Source: Mycolicibacterium iranicum
GTDB taxonomy: Bacteria; Actinomycetota; Actinomycetes; Mycobacteriales; Mycobacteriaceae
DNA length: 64,000 nucleotides
Assembly: GCF_014190915.1 (NCBI RefSeq)
Contig: NZ_JACHVU010000009.1
Span: 1-64,000, forward strand
Reading direction: 5' to 3'
Both the position numbers and the translations under genes were made by a program. Under the pieces are notes generated by a model, which saw only the letters and a list, made by a program, of their open reading frames with translations, had not been told where the DNA came from and made no database searches. Below are positions 1 through 9,319 of this stretch, piece by piece (the first letter of the stretch is position 1; each line of letters begins with the position of its first letter).

Positions 1-72
1 GCTCTGGCTGCACACCTACAATCTCCATCGCGGCCACACAGCACTCGGCGGTCAACCACCAGCCAGCCGTGT

Positions 73-88
73 ACCTAACATGTCAGGT
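73..88. promoter_or_regulatory. Near-perfect 16-bp palindrome, possible operator
   Basis: ACCTAACATGTCAGGT reads almost the same on both strands (two mismatched positions around an ACATGT centre). It lies 8 bp past the azlD stop and within a larger GTAC...GTAC frame. The size and symmetry suit a dimeric regulator such as TetR or GntR, probably controlling a gene to the left of the window. It could instead be a weak terminator for azlDC, but no T-run follows. Confidence 0.3.
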
Positions 89-96
89 CAGTACAA

Positions 97-423
97 CTAG
101 CCCCACAGCGACATCAGGGTCACGTAGCCCGCGGTGCCGACCAGGATGCTCAGCAGCGCCTGACCGCGCCACAGATGCAGGCCCGCGGTGACGGCCACCG
201 CGAGCGCCAGCCACAGGATCTGCGCCGGCGTCTCGGTGGTCATCGTGTGCAGGGTGTAGATCGCCAGGATGACCATGACCCCCACCGGCATGTGGACGCT
301 CAGGTAGCGGACGATCCGGCTGGTGCGCAACGGCGCCAGCGCGGCGAACGGCAGCGCCCGCAACGCCCAGGTGACCGCGGCGCTGACGGCGACGAGCAGG
401 GCGATGTAGGCGTTGTCACTCAC
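97..423 (-). CDS. azlD: AzlD-family branched-chain amino acid export subunit
   Basis: This 108-residue membrane protein has about four hydrophobic helices and no soluble domain. Its size and the ALRALPFAAL segment near the N terminus fit the AzlD family, the small partner of AzlC. In characterised systems the AzlC/AzlD pair exports branched-chain amino acids or analogues across the cytoplasmic membrane. Its start overlaps the end of azlC by 8 bp, so the two are translationally coupled and azlC is read first. The substrate here is inferred from the family only. Confidence 0.85.
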   Translation of the reverse strand: MSDNAYIALLVAVSAAVTWALRALPFAALAPLRTSRIVRYLSVHMPVGVMVILAIYTLHTMTTETPAQILWLALAVAVTAGLHLWRGQALLSILVGTAGYVTLMSLWG

Positions 424-1126
424 GTTCGGCCCTGCGCTGCAGCATCATTCGCACAGCCAGGACGCCGGTGAAGGCCGCGAACGCGCAGACCAGCATCTGC
501 CCCGGCACCAGCAGCCATGCGACGACCGCGCACGCGGCCGCTGCCGCGGCGGTCAGGCGGTCCGGGCGCTGGCGGAACGCGTCGATCCCGAGCACGATGA
601 ACAGCGCGGTCAGAGCGAAGTCCAACCCGACGAGACGGTCGATCGGCAGCGCTTCCCCGACGAGTCCACCCAGCAGCGCACCGGCCACCCACAGCAGGTG
701 AAACAGCAACTGCATCAGCAGAATCGGCCGGGTGGTCCACCTCGCGGCCTCCGGGCTCACGCCCACCGCGTACGCCTCGTCGGAGAGCGTGTAGGTGCTG
801 TAGGTCTTGGCGAGCAGACCGCGCACGCGATGCAGCGGGAAGGACAGCGCGTAGAACACGTGCCGCGAGTTCACCACGAACGTCGTCAGCGCGACGGCGG
901 CGACCGGGGCAGCCGTGGCCGCCAGGTGCACCATCAGGAACTCCAGCGACCCGGCGTAGATGACCGCGGCGAACACCGGCGCCCACCACCACGCCAGCCC
1001 GGCATGCACGACCAGGAACCCCAGCGCCATTCCGAGCGGGATGAACGCGAGTCCTATCGGCGCCGACAGGGCGACGACCTGCCGCACGGAATGGCCGGGC
1101 TCAGGGCCGGGCGGTGGAGAAGACAC
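416..1126 (-). CDS. azlC: AzlC-family branched-chain amino acid permease
   Basis: This 236-residue integral membrane protein carries the AzlC features: a proline- and glycine-rich first helix (LGMALGFLVVHAG), a VNSRHVFYALSF segment around residue 85, and several further helices. AzlC forms the larger half of a two-component exporter with AzlD, encoded immediately downstream with an 8-bp overlap. The N-terminal stretch before ALSAPIGLAF is short and polar, so the first start is plausible. No regulator of the Lrp type is visible beside it; the metalloprotease gene on its other side is unrelated. Confidence 0.85.
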   Translation of the reverse strand: MSSPPPGPEPGHSVRQVVALSAPIGLAFIPLGMALGFLVVHAGLAWWWAPVFAAVIYAGSLEFLMVHLAATAAPVAAVALTTFVVNSRHVFYALSFPLHRVRGLLAKTYSTYTLSDEAYAVGVSPEAARWTTRPILLMQLLFHLLWVAGALLGGLVGEALPIDRLVGLDFALTALFIVLGIDAFRQRPDRLTAAAAAACAVVAWLLVPGQMLVCAFAAFTGVLAVRMMLQRRAERE

Positions 1127-1156
1127 CCCCAGAACGTAGCGGCTCCGGTGGTTGCC

Positions 1157-3664
1157 TCAGAGGGCGATCGCGGACGACGGTGCGGCGCCGTAGATCTCGA
1201 CGGCATCGAAGGCGCGGGCGATCGCGACGCGCTGCGCAGAGGTGAGACCCTGCTCCAGCGCCGAGCTGAGCACCGCGGCACGACCGTCGACGAACTTCGC
1301 GGTCGAGCTCAGCCGCCCCAGCGAGCCGTAGAACACCTTGGCCCACGTCGCGGCCGAGACCTCCGCGGTGGCGGAGTCGGTCATCATCAGATAGGCCGCA
1401 TGGCTGAAGATCGTGCTGTTGACGTGCTCACCGCCGTCGTCACCCTTGCCCGTGTAGCGCTCGGTGTACCGGTCGCGGTGCGGACCGTAGGACGTGCTGA
1501 CCGCGCCCGGATCGGCGAGGTTGCGGACGATGCCGTAGTCGGAGTCCTCGGCCATCAGCCAGCGGCCCGATCCCGTGTCGGCTTCGACCAGCACACCGAA
1601 GATGTCGGCATAGGCCTCGTTGAGCGCACCGGGCTCGCCGGTGTCCAGCGCCGAGCCGCCGTTGCCGACGATGCTGGTGATCACCGCGTGGGTGTATTCG
1701 TGGGCGACGATGTCCACCGCGGCCTGCAGGTAACCCTTGTCGCCGAACGCGAACTGGCTGATCGTCGGATCCCAGAACGCGTTCGAATAGCCCTGCGGTG
1801 AGGTACCGGGCCGGTACCGGATACTGACGACGATCGGGGCGCCGGCGTCGTCATAGGAGACCCGGCCGAGAACGTTCTTGAAGTAGTCGTAGACGACCGC
1901 GGTGTTGGCGTGTGCCGAGACCGCGCCCGTGTCCCACCCGAACAGGCTCCGTGTGACCACCTTGCCCGGCAGCACCGGCTCCCCCGACCCGAAGAATCCG
2001 TAGGACGTCTTGTAGGTGGTGATGTTGCGGGTGCTGTCGAACATCTCGGTGGTGCGGAACCACAGTGACTTGCGCGTGTCGACGGTGATGGACCGCGAGT
2101 CACCGGACCAGTCCTTGGCGGTGGTCATCGTCGCGACGTCGTGCGCGTTGGAGACGGTGACGATGATGGCGCCGGCATCCTCCCCGTCGGCGTCGATCAC
2201 ATACGTCGCGCCCGACGGCGCCGGGTCGCCCGTGTCGAGGACATGGATGATCGCGCGCCACGCGAGCTGCGGATCCCTACCCTCGGCGAGGGTGTACACC
2301 ACCAGCTCTTTCGTGAAACTGCTTGTCGCGAAGAACTTCTCGATCGATGCAGGATCGTCGGCGGACCTGAGGTAGGCCCTGCTCGCGATCAGCCGGACCT
2401 CGGCGTCGTCGTCGACCGAGGAGTCCGGGGTGACGTCGAACGAGTCGCCCAGGCCGCGGTAGTAGTTGAAGACGCTGGTGACGTCGCCGACTGCGTTCGT
2501 CACCAGGATGATCTCGCTGCCCATGACCGTCACGTCGCCCACCGTCTCGGTGTAGCGGTAGAAATGTTCGGCGTCGGCGCCGATTCCCGCCGTCGATGCG
2601 GTGACGGCCGCGCCGTCGGCGAACCCCGCCGGGGCACCGAGTGCGGGGGCCAGCATGTTCAGCACGGCTGCGGCGTCCGCGGCGTTGACGACCACTCGGT
2701 CGGTGAACGGTCCGGCGATGACGGCGGCCGCCCCGGACGGCGCGAGGGTCACCGGCACTTTCCGCGTCGTCAGGTCGTGGAGGTCGAGAAGCTGCGGCGC
2801 ACCCCCGGCACCGGCCGCCGTCGCCGGGATCCTCACCGTCACCTCGGTGGGCCGCGTGACGCCGAGCAGGCCGAGCAGGCCGTGGACGTGGAACGGGTTG
2901 CCCGAGGTGTCGTCGATGCGGACCCGGAACTCGTCGGCCCGGCCGGCCGCCGCGGCCCCCGGCGTGTAGGTGAAGCCGCCCCGGTCGTCGAACACCACGC
3001 GCCCGAACGCGGGGCCGGTCGACAGGTGGTAGGTCAGCGACCTGTCGTCGTAGTCGACCGCGTTCAGATTCCCCGAGATCGCGCCGCCGGGCCCCGGGCC
3101 GTCCACCGTGACGTCGGCGACGGGACGCTGGTTGTTCCACGTGTATTGGGTCTGCCGGACTGCCAGCCACAGTGACTCGACGAGGGCGCCGACCGGGGCG
3201 GCGGGCTCGGGCACGTCCGGGGCGGTCGGGCGGCGCAACCCCACCCAGGTCATGACGTCCGAGACCATCGTCCGTGCGGTGACCGGACGCGCGCGGACGA
3301 CGTCCCGCACGGTGGCGGCGGGCTCGACGGCGTCGGTTACCTCGTCGGCTTGGGCTGCTGCGTCCTCGGCCGCGTCGTCCTCGGCTGCTGCGGCGTCGGC
3401 CTCTTCGTTCTCGTCGGCTGCTGCGGCCTCGGCCTCTTCGTTCTCGTCGGCGTCGGGCTCGGGGGCGTCCTCACTCGTCGCCGGGCCTGCGTCGACGGTG
3501 CCCGGCGAGTCGTCGGACTGCGAGGCCGCCGTGTCGTCGGCGGGGCCGGCGGCAGCGACGCCCTGACCGACGACCATGCCGAGCCCGATGCCGACCAGGA
3601 CGATCCCCGAATACATCCCGCGTCGTGCGCCGGACGCCGCGCGCGCATCACCGACCCACTCCAC
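1157..3664 (-). CDS. Secreted M4-family (thermolysin-like) metallopeptidase
   Basis: An N-terminal hydrophobic segment (IVLVGIGLGMVVGQGVAAAG) looks like a signal peptide. It is followed by an Ala/Asp/Glu-rich linker, an Ig/cadherin-like module (NQRPVADVTVDG onward), a propeptide-like region, and a C-terminal thermolysin-type catalytic domain. The zinc motif HEYTH lies about 180 residues from the C terminus, with the third ligand in NEAYADIFG about 25 residues later. I chose the GTG at 3664 because GGGGGAGG precedes it by 5 nt; a GTG at 3718 in the same frame would add 18 residues and lacks such a site. Likely an exported endopeptidase activated by propeptide removal; substrate unknown. Confidence 0.85.
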   Translation of the reverse strand: MEWVGDARAASGARRGMYSGIVLVGIGLGMVVGQGVAAAGPADDTAASQSDDSPGTVDAGPATSEDAPEPDADENEEAEAAAADENEEADAAAAEDDAAEDAAAQADEVTDAVEPAATVRDVVRARPVTARTMVSDVMTWVGLRRPTAPDVPEPAAPVGALVESLWLAVRQTQYTWNNQRPVADVTVDGPGPGGAISGNLNAVDYDDRSLTYHLSTGPAFGRVVFDDRGGFTYTPGAAAAGRADEFRVRIDDTSGNPFHVHGLLGLLGVTRPTEVTVRIPATAAGAGGAPQLLDLHDLTTRKVPVTLAPSGAAAVIAGPFTDRVVVNAADAAAVLNMLAPALGAPAGFADGAAVTASTAGIGADAEHFYRYTETVGDVTVMGSEIILVTNAVGDVTSVFNYYRGLGDSFDVTPDSSVDDDAEVRLIASRAYLRSADDPASIEKFFATSSFTKELVVYTLAEGRDPQLAWRAIIHVLDTGDPAPSGATYVIDADGEDAGAIIVTVSNAHDVATMTTAKDWSGDSRSITVDTRKSLWFRTTEMFDSTRNITTYKTSYGFFGSGEPVLPGKVVTRSLFGWDTGAVSAHANTAVVYDYFKNVLGRVSYDDAGAPIVVSIRYRPGTSPQGYSNAFWDPTISQFAFGDKGYLQAAVDIVAHEYTHAVITSIVGNGGSALDTGEPGALNEAYADIFGVLVEADTGSGRWLMAEDSDYGIVRNLADPGAVSTSYGPHRDRYTERYTGKGDDGGEHVNSTIFSHAAYLMMTDSATAEVSAATWAKVFYGSLGRLSSTAKFVDGRAAVLSSALEQGLTSAQRVAIARAFDAVEIYGAAPSSAIAL
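3381..3446 (-). repeat. Two 33-bp tandem units encoding an acidic Ala/Glu linker
   Basis: Two adjacent 33-bp copies (3381-3413 and 3414-3446) differ at one base and encode ENEEA-(D/E)-AAAAD units in the linker of the metallopeptidase. Partial copies flank them. The tract sits between the signal peptide and the Ig-like module and is a candidate for length variation between strains. Confidence 0.75.
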
Positions 3665-3784
3665 AATTGCCTCCCCCTGTGCCTCCCCCTGCAGCCAACG
3701 CTGGGCAGAACCTACCACCGCTCAGCAAACTCCCCCGAGTTTCCGGCCGGCCCCGGGCCGCGGACGCCGCTATACCTTTGACAT

Positions 3785-4756
3785 ATGAAATTCCTCGACG
3801 TCGACGGCGTGGGCCGCGTCAGCCGTATCGGACTCGGCACCTGGCAGTTCGGCTCCCGCGAATGGGGCTACGGAGACGACTACGCCGCAGGGCCGGCCAG
3901 GGAGATCGTGACCCGCGCCTTGGCATTGGGGGTCACGCTGTTCGACACCGCTGAGATCTACGGTTTCGGCAAGAGCGAACGCATTCTGGGCGAGGCACTC
4001 GGGGAGGACCGCGCCGACGTCGCGGTCGCCAGCAAGGTGTTCCCGGTGGCTCCGTTCCCGGCGGTGGTCAAGCAGCGCGCCCGTGCCAGCGCGAGCCGGC
4101 TCCGGCTCGACCGCATTCCGCTCTACCAGATCCACCAGGCCAACCCGGTGGTGCCGGATTCGGTGATCATGCCCGGCATGCGGGCTCTGCTCGACGAGGG
4201 CCTGATCGGCGCCGCGGGCGTCTCGAACTATTCGCTGGACCGCTGGCGCAAAGCCGACACCGCGCTCGGACGGCCGGTGATCAGCAACCAGGTGCACTTC
4301 TCGCTCGCCCACCCGGGGGCGCTCGACGACCTCGTTCCGTTCGCCGAGCGCGAGAACCGCGTGGTGATCGCCTACAGCCCGCTCGCGCAGGGCCTGCTGG
4401 GCGGGAAGTACGGGGTCGACAACCGGCCCGGCGGCATCCGGTCGGTCAACCCGCTGTTCAACGTCGAGAATCTGCGCCGGGTGGAACCGCTGCTGCAGAC
4501 GCTCAGGACGGTGGCCGCCGACGTGCGGGCAGAGCCGGCCCAGGTGGCGCTGGCGTGGCTGATCGCGCTGCCCGGCGTCGTCGCGATCCCGGGCGCCTCC
4601 ACCGTCGAACAGCTCGAGTTCAACGTGGCCGCGGCCGACATCGAGCTCGACACCTCTGCGCGCGACGCCTTGACCGCCGCGGCGCGCGCCTTCCGCCCGG
4701 TGTCGACGCGGCGCGTGCTCACCGACCTCGTCAGAGAACGACTCGGCCGCGCCTGA
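3785..4756 (+). CDS. Aldo/keto reductase
   Basis: This 323-residue protein is a full-length aldo/keto reductase TIM barrel. The catalytic tetrad is visible: D54 and Y59 in FDTAEIYG, K84 in ASKVF, and H117 in YQIHQAN. The C-terminal NADPH-binding segment is present (VAIPGASTVEQLEFN). The enzyme should reduce aldehydes or ketones with NADPH in the cytosol; the substrate cannot be read from sequence. It is transcribed divergently from the metallopeptidase and runs towards the small monooxygenase, with 4 bp between stops. Confidence 0.88.
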   Translation: MKFLDVDGVGRVSRIGLGTWQFGSREWGYGDDYAAGPAREIVTRALALGVTLFDTAEIYGFGKSERILGEALGEDRADVAVASKVFPVAPFPAVVKQRARASASRLRLDRIPLYQIHQANPVVPDSVIMPGMRALLDEGLIGAAGVSNYSLDRWRKADTALGRPVISNQVHFSLAHPGALDDLVPFAERENRVVIAYSPLAQGLLGGKYGVDNRPGGIRSVNPLFNVENLRRVEPLLQTLRTVAADVRAEPAQVALAWLIALPGVVAIPGASTVEQLEFNVAAADIELDTSARDALTAAARAFRPVSTRRVLTDLVRERLGRA

Positions 4757-4760
4757 GCGA

Positions 4761-5060
4761 CTACGGCGTTTCCGCGGTCAACACCCGCACGCCCGAGATG
4801 TCGTACTCGCTCACCGCGGCCGACACCAGCGCGAGCTGCTGATCCTCGCCGGGTCCGGCGCCGCGGAACTCGTCGACGGCGGCCTGCGATTCCCACCGTT
4901 CGAAGACGTTGATCCGGCCCTCGTCGATCAGGTCGGCGCCGATGGCGAAATCCAGGCAGCCCGGCGCGCGGCGCGCCTGCTCGACGACGGGCCGGCAACC
5001 CGCCAGATACGCCGCACGCGAATGCGGTTCGACGCTCACATGCCCCGAGACGATCACCAT
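4761..5060 (-). CDS. Antibiotic biosynthesis monooxygenase (ABM) domain protein
   Basis: This 99-residue protein begins MVIVSGHVSVEPHSRAAYL and contains the ABM ferredoxin-like fold pattern, including APGCLDFAIG and INVFERWESQAAVDEF. Such small dimeric proteins are cofactor-free monooxygenases or quinol oxidases, or have no known activity. The start is fixed by AGGAAGGA 7 nt upstream of ATG at 5060; a longer frame upstream would cover this ribosome site. It diverges from the Nudix gene. The specific reaction is unknown. Confidence 0.8.
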   Translation of the reverse strand: MVIVSGHVSVEPHSRAAYLAGCRPVVEQARRAPGCLDFAIGADLIDEGRINVFERWESQAAVDEFRGAGPGEDQQLALVSAAVSEYDISGVRVLTAETP

Positions 5061-5140
5061 CGGCCGTTCCTTCCTCTGTGTCGGCAGTCCTGCCTGTAGA
5101 CCGCGCCGAGCGTCCGGATTCATCGGTTACCGTCACCACC

Positions 5141-5647
5141 GTGACCGCGCTGCCGTGGCGTCATTCGTGTCGGGCCCTGCTCGTCGACGGCGACCGTATC
5201 CTGCTCGCGCAGCATCGCATCGAGGACGGCTACACCGTGTGGGCCAGCCCCGGCGGTGGGGTCGAGGACGGCGAGACGCTGCTCGGCGCACTGAGGCGGG
5301 AAGTGCACGAGGAGACCGGCTTGGCCCTGACGGCCGACCACGCACCTCCCCTGGTGTGGATCCAGACCGCCGAGATGGCCTGGATGCGGCCCCAGGGGTT
5401 CACCGGCATCGTCAACCACTACTTCCTCGTTCCGGTGGCACGCTTCGAGCCGTGCAGCGGTGTGAGCCCGGGGACGGCCGGCCACCCGGACGCCGAGGGG
5501 ATCCTCCGACTGCGGTGGTGGGCGCTGCCGGAGATCGACGCCGCCCGTGGCGACGGCGTGCTGTTCTCCCCGCGGGCCCTGCCGAACCTGCTGCGCAGTC
5601 TGTTGGCCGAGGGGCCGCCTGCCGTCCCACTGGCACTGGGTCTGTAG
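5141..5647 (+). CDS. Nudix hydrolase
   Basis: The complete Nudix box is visible: GGGVEDGETLLGALRREVHE followed by ETGL, matching GX5EX7REUXEEXGU. The enzyme should hydrolyse a nucleoside diphosphate linked to another moiety, using the box glutamates to hold a divalent metal. I chose GTG at 5141, right before the ALPWRHSCRALL strand that begins the domain; an in-frame ATG at 5078 would extend the gene into the divergent promoter region. The phosphatase gene follows 17 bp downstream on the same strand. Confidence 0.85.
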   Translation: MTALPWRHSCRALLVDGDRILLAQHRIEDGYTVWASPGGGVEDGETLLGALRREVHEETGLALTADHAPPLVWIQTAEMAWMRPQGFTGIVNHYFLVPVARFEPCSGVSPGTAGHPDAEGILRLRWWALPEIDAARGDGVLFSPRALPNLLRSLLAEGPPAVPLALGL

Positions 5648-5664
5648 TGCCCTAGGCTGGTTCG

Positions 5665-7284
5665 GTGACCCTCGTTCTCGGCCCGGTTCTGCGCCACGTC
5701 AGCGAAACAACCGCCATCGTGTGGGTGCAGACCGAGGCGTCGGCCGAGGTGGAGATCCTCGGCTGCTCGGCGAAGACGTTCGAGGTTCAGGAACGTCACT
5801 ATGCGCTCGTCGTCATCGACGGACTGACCCCGGACTCGGTGACCGAATACCAGGTGCGCGTCGACGGCACCACGGTGTGGCCCGAGCCGGATTCGTCGTT
5901 CCCGCCGAGCGTGATCAGAACCCGGGGACCCGAGAGTGCCGACCAGCTGAAGGTGATCTTCGGGTCGTGCCGGTACCCGAAGACCGGTGACGCCAAGATC
6001 GACGACAAGCTCGGCCTCGACGCACTCGACTGCTTCGCCACCAGGCTGGAGTCGACCCCGGTGCAGGACTGGCCCGATGCGCTGCTGCTGCTGGGCGATC
6101 AGGTGTACGCCGACGAGCTGACCCCCGAGGCACGCCAGAACCTGTCCGGCCACCGGTCGAAGTCCAAGCGCCGCCCGCCCGACGAGGTCGTCACCTTCAC
6201 CGAGTACGAGCGGCTCTACCGGCACACGTGGGGCGACCCCGAGATCCGGTGGATCATGTCCACGGTGCCCACCGCGATGATTTTCGACGACCACGACATC
6301 CGCGACGACTGGAACACCTCGGCGCCGTGGCGTGCCGAGGTGAACAAGATGCCGTGGTGGCGCGACCGCATCCACGCCGGGCTCGGATCGTATTGGGTGT
6401 ACCAGCATCTCGGGAATCTGAGCCCCGACGAGCTCGCCGCCGACGAGGACTACCAGAAAGTGCTCGTCACCGAGGGAGACTGCTGGCCGCACCTGGTCGA
6501 GCTGGCCGACCGCGCCGACTACGAGGTCGACGGGGACAAGGGTCTGCGCTTCAGTTTCCGCTGGGACCTCGGCCGCAGCCGGCTCGTGATGGTCGACTCC
6601 CGGAACGCCAGAATTCTCGACAACGGCGATCGAAAGATGCTGGGCGACAAAGAGTTCAAGTGGGTCGAGGAACAGATCGGCGATTCGCTGGACTCGGTGG
6701 ACCACATACTCATCGGTTCGTCGCTTCCCTGGCTGCTCCCGCCGGCACTCGGTGACCTGCAGATCATCAACGAGATCGCCGCCGACCGATCCGGGCTGCG
6801 CGGAACGATCGCCGAGAAGATCCGCCAGGCAGCAGATCTCGAACACTGGCCGGCATTCATGGCCTCGTTCATGCGGCTGTCGAAACTCATCGAGTCGGTC
6901 GCCCGGGAGGGCTCACCGGCCACCATCTCGGTGCTCTCCGGCGATGTGCACCACAGCTACGCCGCCCGGGCGATGTTCGACGGCACCGGTGACACCCGTG
7001 TGCACCAGCTGGTGTGCTCCCCCGTCCACAACTACGTGCCCGCACCGGTCAAACCGGCGTTCAAGTTCGCGTGGTCGCCGCGGGTGGCGCGGCTGACCCG
7101 GCGCTGGGCCCGGCATGCGGGTTCGCCCGCCCTGCCGATGACCTGGCAGAACCGCAGCGGGCCCCAATTCGGCAACACCATCGCCAGTTTCGAGGCACGG
7201 GGCCGCGAGGCGGAGGTGTTCTTCGAACAGCCCGAGGACAACGGCGAACTGTCGACGGTGGCCCGGGTCGACCTCAACGACTGA
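5665..7284 (+). CDS. PhoD-family alkaline phosphatase-like metallophosphoesterase
   Basis: This 539-residue protein has an N-terminal fibronectin-like region (to about residue 90) and a PhoD metallophosphatase core. Motifs seen are FGSCRYPK, LLLGDQVYADEL, IFDDHDIRDDWN and VLSGDVHHSYAA, the last two being the strongest PhoD signatures. PhoD enzymes are usually exported by the Tat pathway, but no signal peptide or twin arginine is visible here, so this copy is probably cytoplasmic. The start is GTG 17 bp after the Nudix stop. Substrate (phosphomonoester or diester) is not determined. Confidence 0.82.
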   Translation: MTLVLGPVLRHVSETTAIVWVQTEASAEVEILGCSAKTFEVQERHYALVVIDGLTPDSVTEYQVRVDGTTVWPEPDSSFPPSVIRTRGPESADQLKVIFGSCRYPKTGDAKIDDKLGLDALDCFATRLESTPVQDWPDALLLLGDQVYADELTPEARQNLSGHRSKSKRRPPDEVVTFTEYERLYRHTWGDPEIRWIMSTVPTAMIFDDHDIRDDWNTSAPWRAEVNKMPWWRDRIHAGLGSYWVYQHLGNLSPDELAADEDYQKVLVTEGDCWPHLVELADRADYEVDGDKGLRFSFRWDLGRSRLVMVDSRNARILDNGDRKMLGDKEFKWVEEQIGDSLDSVDHILIGSSLPWLLPPALGDLQIINEIAADRSGLRGTIAEKIRQAADLEHWPAFMASFMRLSKLIESVAREGSPATISVLSGDVHHSYAARAMFDGTGDTRVHQLVCSPVHNYVPAPVKPAFKFAWSPRVARLTRRWARHAGSPALPMTWQNRSGPQFGNTIASFEARGREAEVFFEQPEDNGELSTVARVDLND

Positions 7285-7293
7285 CGGCCCGGC

Positions 7294-8742
7294 TCAGTGG
7301 ACGCCCTCCATGTGGCGGCTGATCCACGGCGCCATCGCGAAGACCACCACGCCCGCGACGATCGCCACTGCACCGAGGATGCCGAAGTACGCGACCTCGC
7401 GGGACGGCTCGTAGTACCCCGCCAGGACACCCGACATGGACGTTCCGAGCCCGACGGAGAAGAAGTACAGGGCCATCATCTGCGCGCGGAACGCCTCGGG
7501 CGCCAGTTTCGTGGTGACCGACAATCCGATCGGCGAGAGCAGCAGCTCCGAGACCGCGAACACCCCGAGGATCACCAGCACGGCCAGGGCCGGCACGCCG
7601 CTGACGCCGGCCAGCGGGACGAAACACAGGAACGCCACCCCCATGCCGATGACGCCGTAGGCGAACTTGCGGGGAGTCGAGGGTGCGCGGTTGCCCAGGC
7701 GGGTCCACAGCAGGGCGAACAGCGGTGACAGCGCAATGATCCAGATCGGTTCGATGGATCCGATCCAGCTCGACGGAGCCGTCCAGCCGAAGATCGACCA
7801 GTTCATCCGCTCGTCGGAGTACACGGCAAGCACCGTGAAGATTTGCTGGAACAGCGACCAGAACACGGCGTTGGCGACGAACAGCGGGATGAACGCCCGC
7901 ACGCGCACCCGCTCGGGCGCGGTGACCTTGGCACTGCGCAGCATCACGGCGAAGTAGGCGATCGCGGCGAGCACGATCACGCCCGTGGTGACCTGCGACA
8001 AATTGGCCAGGGTGACCAGTTTGAGCCCAACGGCGGCCGCGACCAGTGCGATCAGGACGACCAGCGCGGCGGCCACCTTGCCCAAAGCGTTGCGCGGCAA
8101 CGGGTTCGGCACATCGCGGCCGTGTTCACCCAGGTTGCGGCGGAACACCAGATACTGGATCAGCCCCAGCGCCATGCCGATCGCGGCCGCACCGAACCCG
8201 TAGTGGAATCCGACGCGGGTTTGCAGCAGGCCGGTGATCAGCGGGCCCACGAACGCGCCGAGGTTGATCCCGAGGTAGAACAACGTGAACCCGCCGTCGG
8301 CCCGGGCGTCGCCCTTGGCGTAGAGCGTGCCCAGCAGCGAGGAGGCGTTCGCCTTCAACGCGCCCGAACCCAGCGCGACGAACACCAGGCCGACCCCGAC
8401 GCCGGCGAGCCCGGGAAGGACGGCCAGCGCGATGTGGCCGATCATCACGACCACGCCGCCGTAGAACACGGTGCGTTCCATGCCGAGCAGCCGGTCGGCG
8501 ATCCAGCCGCCCAGGACCGTCGACAGGTACACGAGCCCGCCGTAGGCGCCCACGATTCCTGTCGCGGTGCTCTGCGGCAGTTCGAGGCCGCCGTCGGTCA
8601 CCGAGTAGTAGAGGTAATACCCCAGGATCGTGAGCATCCCGTAGAACGAGAACCGCTCCCAGAGCTCCACGCCGAACAGGTTCGTCAGGCCGATCGGGTG
8701 ACCGAAGAACGTACGCGCAGCATCCCGCTGGTGAAGGGTCAT
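7294..8742 (-). CDS. POT/PTR2-family proton-dependent oligopeptide transporter
   Basis: This 482-residue protein has the major facilitator architecture with about 14 helices. The POT signature ExxERF is at residues 26-31 (ELWERFSFYG), and the second family motif FYLGINLGAFVGPLITG is in the middle. These transporters import di- and tripeptides coupled to protons. The ATG at 8742 is preferred over a start 8 codons earlier because MTLHQRDAARTFFGHP precedes the first helix as in relatives. It is convergent with the phosphatase gene and divergent from the DUF427 gene. Confidence 0.9.
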   Translation of the reverse strand: MTLHQRDAARTFFGHPIGLTNLFGVELWERFSFYGMLTILGYYLYYSVTDGGLELPQSTATGIVGAYGGLVYLSTVLGGWIADRLLGMERTVFYGGVVVMIGHIALAVLPGLAGVGVGLVFVALGSGALKANASSLLGTLYAKGDARADGGFTLFYLGINLGAFVGPLITGLLQTRVGFHYGFGAAAIGMALGLIQYLVFRRNLGEHGRDVPNPLPRNALGKVAAALVVLIALVAAAVGLKLVTLANLSQVTTGVIVLAAIAYFAVMLRSAKVTAPERVRVRAFIPLFVANAVFWSLFQQIFTVLAVYSDERMNWSIFGWTAPSSWIGSIEPIWIIALSPLFALLWTRLGNRAPSTPRKFAYGVIGMGVAFLCFVPLAGVSGVPALAVLVILGVFAVSELLLSPIGLSVTTKLAPEAFRAQMMALYFFSVGLGTSMSGVLAGYYEPSREVAYFGILGAVAIVAGVVVFAMAPWISRHMEGVH

Positions 8743-8823
8743 GGGGCTACCCTGCCCTGTGCGCACCCCTCACAGCGAGTTCCTAGGCTCAGCTGGAGTC
8801 CGGGCTCTCCTAGACTCGGGACC

Positions 8824-9315
8824 ATGCCTGTGCCCGACAAGATCCGCCCCGGTCAGGAATCGGTATGGGACTACCCGCGTCCCCCTCGGCTCGAGGAGTT
8901 CCGCGGGTCGATCACCGTCGAGCTGGGCGGTCAGACCGTCGCCTCCACCGACAAGGCCTGGCGCGTGCTCGAAACCAGTCACCCGCCCACCTACTATTTG
9001 CCGCCCGGGTGCTTCGCCGACGGCGCGCTGCGGCCCGCGGCGGGCTCGTCGTGGTGCGAATGGAAGGGCCGGGCCAGCTATTTCGACCTGGTCACCCCCG
9101 CCGCGGTCGCAACGCGGGCGGCCTGGGCCTATCCCGCGCCGACCCCGCCGTTCGTCGACATCACCGGCGCCGTCGCGGTGATGGCGTCGCTGGTCGACCG
9201 CTGCACCGTCAACGGCGAGGAGGTGATCCCGCAGCCGGGCGGCTTCTACGGCGGGTGGATCACCAGCTGGATCGCCGGACCGTTCAAGGGTGTGCCCGGC
9301 TCGATGGGGTGGTAG
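8824..9315 (+). CDS. DUF427 domain protein
   Basis: This 163-residue protein matches the DUF427 pattern: the strand GSITVELGGQTVASTDKAW near residue 30, a YYLPP segment, a WCEWKGRASYFDL stretch and a C-terminal tail WITSWIAGPFKG. The family has a compact beta fold and no established enzymatic role. The ATG at 8824 follows directly after the presumed promoter region shared with the divergent peptide transporter. Function unknown. Confidence 0.85.
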   Translation: MPVPDKIRPGQESVWDYPRPPRLEEFRGSITVELGGQTVASTDKAWRVLETSHPPTYYLPPGCFADGALRPAAGSSWCEWKGRASYFDLVTPAAVATRAAWAYPAPTPPFVDITGAVAVMASLVDRCTVNGEEVIPQPGGFYGGWITSWIAGPFKGVPGSMGW

Positions 9316-9319
9316 CGGC

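Noticed and set aside
3381..3446. Possible CRISPR-like spaced repeats
   Set aside because: The units are directly adjacent, in frame and code for an acidic linker; there are no spacers. No CRISPR array was seen in the window.
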